In this document: one piece after another, positions 4,746 to 6,261 of the stretch
Position numbering within the stretch: position 1 is the first letter of the stretch
Layout of the letters: every line of letters begins with the position of its first letter
From: Deltaproteobacteria bacterium
GTDB taxonomy: Bacteria > Desulfobacterota > Desulfobaccia > Desulfobaccales > Desulfobaccaceae
Reading direction: 5' to 3'
Length of the DNA: 6,261 nucleotides
Assembly: GCA_016874895.1 (NCBI GenBank)
Contig: VGSX01000217.1
Location: 1-6,261 of the forward strand
Program-made: the position numbers and the translations under genes
Notes under the pieces: model-generated
Told to the model about the DNA's origin: nothing
What the model saw: the letters and a program-made list of their open reading frames with translations, nothing else
Database searches by the model: none

Positions 4746-6233
4746 CTAGTCCTGCTCAAATTCCCGGCCGGTGCGCAAACACTCTTCCGCCCGCTCCAGC
4801 TGCCGCCCCAGGTACAGGGCGTGATTGAGGTCGGACAGGGCCAGGTCCCGGGCCAGGTGGTGCTGCAGCTGCACCGCCTTCTTTCCCCGGTATTCCTTCA
4901 GGGTGACATCACCGTAGCGGTGTTCCACCAGGATCTCCCCTTCGTCCAGGCTGAGGCGGAAATAGCCGCAGGGGTCTTCCCGGATGCTAAAGGAGCGTTG
5001 GCCGGTGATGGCCAGGGCCCGGTCCAGCTCCTTGCGGTCGATGCTGATGGAGTGGCTGACTAAGGTGATGGGGCCGGGGGGCATTTCCAGGTCCAGGGCG
5101 ACCCACTGCTGCACCGCCATCAGGCCATAGAAATTGGGCAGCCAGGCGTCCAGGGCGTTGTGGGTGCGGAAGGTGGCGCTCAGGGTGAGTTTTTCCTCAA
5201 AGCGGCGAAAGAACAGGGATACAAAACAGGGCTGGGCCTTGGGGACTTCCAGGTCCCGGCGGTTGTCCCACAGGGTGAGGTAGGCCTTGCGGTCCTCCGG
5301 GTCGGCCTGCAGGCGCCTGGCACAGGCCGCCAAGTTGTCGGTCCCGAAATAAGCCCGCAGGCGGTGGCCGTAGCTGTAGGTTTCGTCGGGCCCTTTCTCT
5401 CCCCTTAAAAAATCCATCTGATAGATGCGCAGGTTATGTGGGTCAAAGTGGAACCGCCGCAGCGCCTCATCCGCCTCAAAGGCCGGCTGCTCCACCACGA
5501 CCTTCAGGTTTTGGAGCTCCAGCCGCTCCCCCTTGGCCAACGTCACCGGGTGGCCGAAGCGGCTGATGACGAACAGAATCTCCTGCCAGGCCTCCAGGGG
5601 TTTATCTGCTACGATGGTATGGGCCCTCGGGTTTGAGGGGAAATGTGAGGTAATGACCTCCGGCAGAGGAATCTCTTGACGTAGTAATGTTTGTTCCGGG
5701 TCTTGCCGCCTGTGGTATAATCCGGATTGCCAGGAACTCCAAGAAGCCGATAAATCCTCTAGAACGCCTTCATCCTGGGGTGCTTTGAGCACACTGATAT
5801 AGGGATGCTCGGCAAATATTTCGGGCCGCACTAAATTGTCAATAAGGCGGTTAGTGCCGCGAATCTTGCAGGTCTCCACCGGCTCCCCGCTACCGCCGGT
5901 TTTGTATGTCACTAATGTAGAAAATGCTGGTTCTAAGCCCCTTTGGAAAAACGCCTGCAATTCTTCCAAAGACCCTGAGCGGTTGCGGCCGCAGACCAGT
6001 AAAACCTGGATCTGGGGGTTATACAATAAATTGCGCAGCAGCTCCCGCAGGCCGTTGCCATAAAGGTTGCCGAAAACGGCAATGGGGGAGGTAGCGGGAT
6101 TAAGGTCCCACCCGGCCTGGCGGAACTTTTCGATAACATAATCCACCCGGGACCAGAGCGTCAGGACGCCGATGATCCCGGCGGGATTGATGATGGTCAG
6201 TTTCTCCGGGAAATATAGCGGGATGAAATTCAT
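4746..6233 (-). CDS. Divergent thymidylate-synthase-like protein with N-terminal MtrA-like region, 495 aa
   Basis: The C-terminal half follows the thymidylate synthase (ThyA) core. YGHRLRAYFG (288-297) matches the segment with ThyA Tyr94; LQADPEDRKAYLTLW (308-322) matches the arginine pair region; QPC (334-336) holds the nucleophilic cysteine (Cys146 in E. coli). FRTHNALDAWLPN (355-367) matches the RSxD...N segment, keeping Arg356 and Asn367. Two normally key positions differ: Asp169 is Asn359, and the His-x-Tyr of the HLYSNH segment is His394-x-Ile396. Residues 50-100 (IAVFGN, GLRELLRNLLYNPQIQVLL, CGRNRSGSLEEL) resemble subunit A of tetrahydromethanopterin S-methyltransferase. Between them lies about 180 residues I cannot assign. 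Length is nearly double that of ThyA (264). The ATG at 6233 lacks a ribosome binding site, and the frame is open to the window edge, so the start may lie further upstream. Methylation or hydroxymethylation of a pyrimidine nucleotide is a possible reaction, not shown. Confidence 0.75.
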   Translation of the reverse strand: MNFIPLYFPEKLTIINPAGIIGVLTLWSRVDYVIEKFRQAGWDLNPATSPIAVFGNLYGNGLRELLRNLLYNPQIQVLLVCGRNRSGSLEELQAFFQRGLEPAFSTLVTYKTGGSGEPVETCKIRGTNRLIDNLVRPEIFAEHPYISVLKAPQDEGVLEDLSASWSSWQSGLYHRRQDPEQTLLRQEIPLPEVITSHFPSNPRAHTIVADKPLEAWQEILFVISRFGHPVTLAKGERLELQNLKVVVEQPAFEADEALRRFHFDPHNLRIYQMDFLRGEKGPDETYSYGHRLRAYFGTDNLAACARRLQADPEDRKAYLTLWDNRRDLEVPKAQPCFVSLFFRRFEEKLTLSATFRTHNALDAWLPNFYGLMAVQQWVALDLEMPPGPITLVSHSISIDRKELDRALAITGQRSFSIREDPCGYFRLSLDEGEILVEHRYGDVTLKEYRGKKAVQLQHHLARDLALSDLNHALYLGRQLERAEECLRTGREFEQD

Positions 6234-6261
6234 AAAGGTCGAATGCTTTTTTTTAACTGAC

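Noticed and set aside
4535..4759. Minus-strand reading frame with a repeating seven-residue GQGSGVR-type peptide
   Set aside because: It arises because three heptamer units make 21 bases; it overlaps the end of the synthase-like gene out of frame and has no ribosome binding site or conserved sequence.

Overview
The window looks like a piece of a GC-rich bacterial chromosome (roughly 60% GC by eye). Nothing points to a phage, plasmid or transposon: I see no integrase, transposase, tRNA, rRNA or CRISPR array. Two gene families recalled from memory, the SDH-type Clp-fold proteinase and the thymidylate-synthase-like protein with an MtrA-like N-terminus, suggest an anaerobic lineage of the Desulfobacterota (former Deltaproteobacteria) type. 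That is an impression from family resemblance, not a measured placement.

Layout. Two genes run left to right at the left end: an SDH/SppA-like serine proteinase cut by the window edge (1-728), and a 110-residue cysteine-containing protein of unknown function (755-1087). Everything else runs right to left. In transcription order these are a 495-residue thymidylate-synthase-like protein (6233-4746), a heptamer tandem repeat directly after its stop codon, a ParB/sulfiredoxin-like protein (4532-3903), a membrane-anchored TPR protein (3798-3298), a CvpA-family membrane protein (3191-2637), MazG (2635-1811) and a secreted polysaccharide deacetylase (1814-1038). The two arms converge and overlap by 50 bases (1038-1087). 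No stretch over 300 bases lacks a gene; the longest gap is 4533-4745.

Functional reading. cvpA, mazG and the deacetylase gene are packed stop-to-start and are very probably co-transcribed. They combine an inner-membrane protein, a nucleotide-pool housecleaning enzyme and an envelope glycan deacetylase. The TPR gene 106 bases upstream may belong to the same transcript. The right-hand pair is the least ordinary part. One protein has the thymidylate synthase core with a Pro-Cys nucleophile but changes at positions that are normally catalytic or cofactor-binding, fused to an N-terminal region resembling methyltransferase subunit MtrA. Its neighbour has a DGxHR motif of the ParB/sulfiredoxin type. 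A nucleotide- or one-carbon-related role for the pair is inference. I found no defence system or other clearly new multi-gene system.
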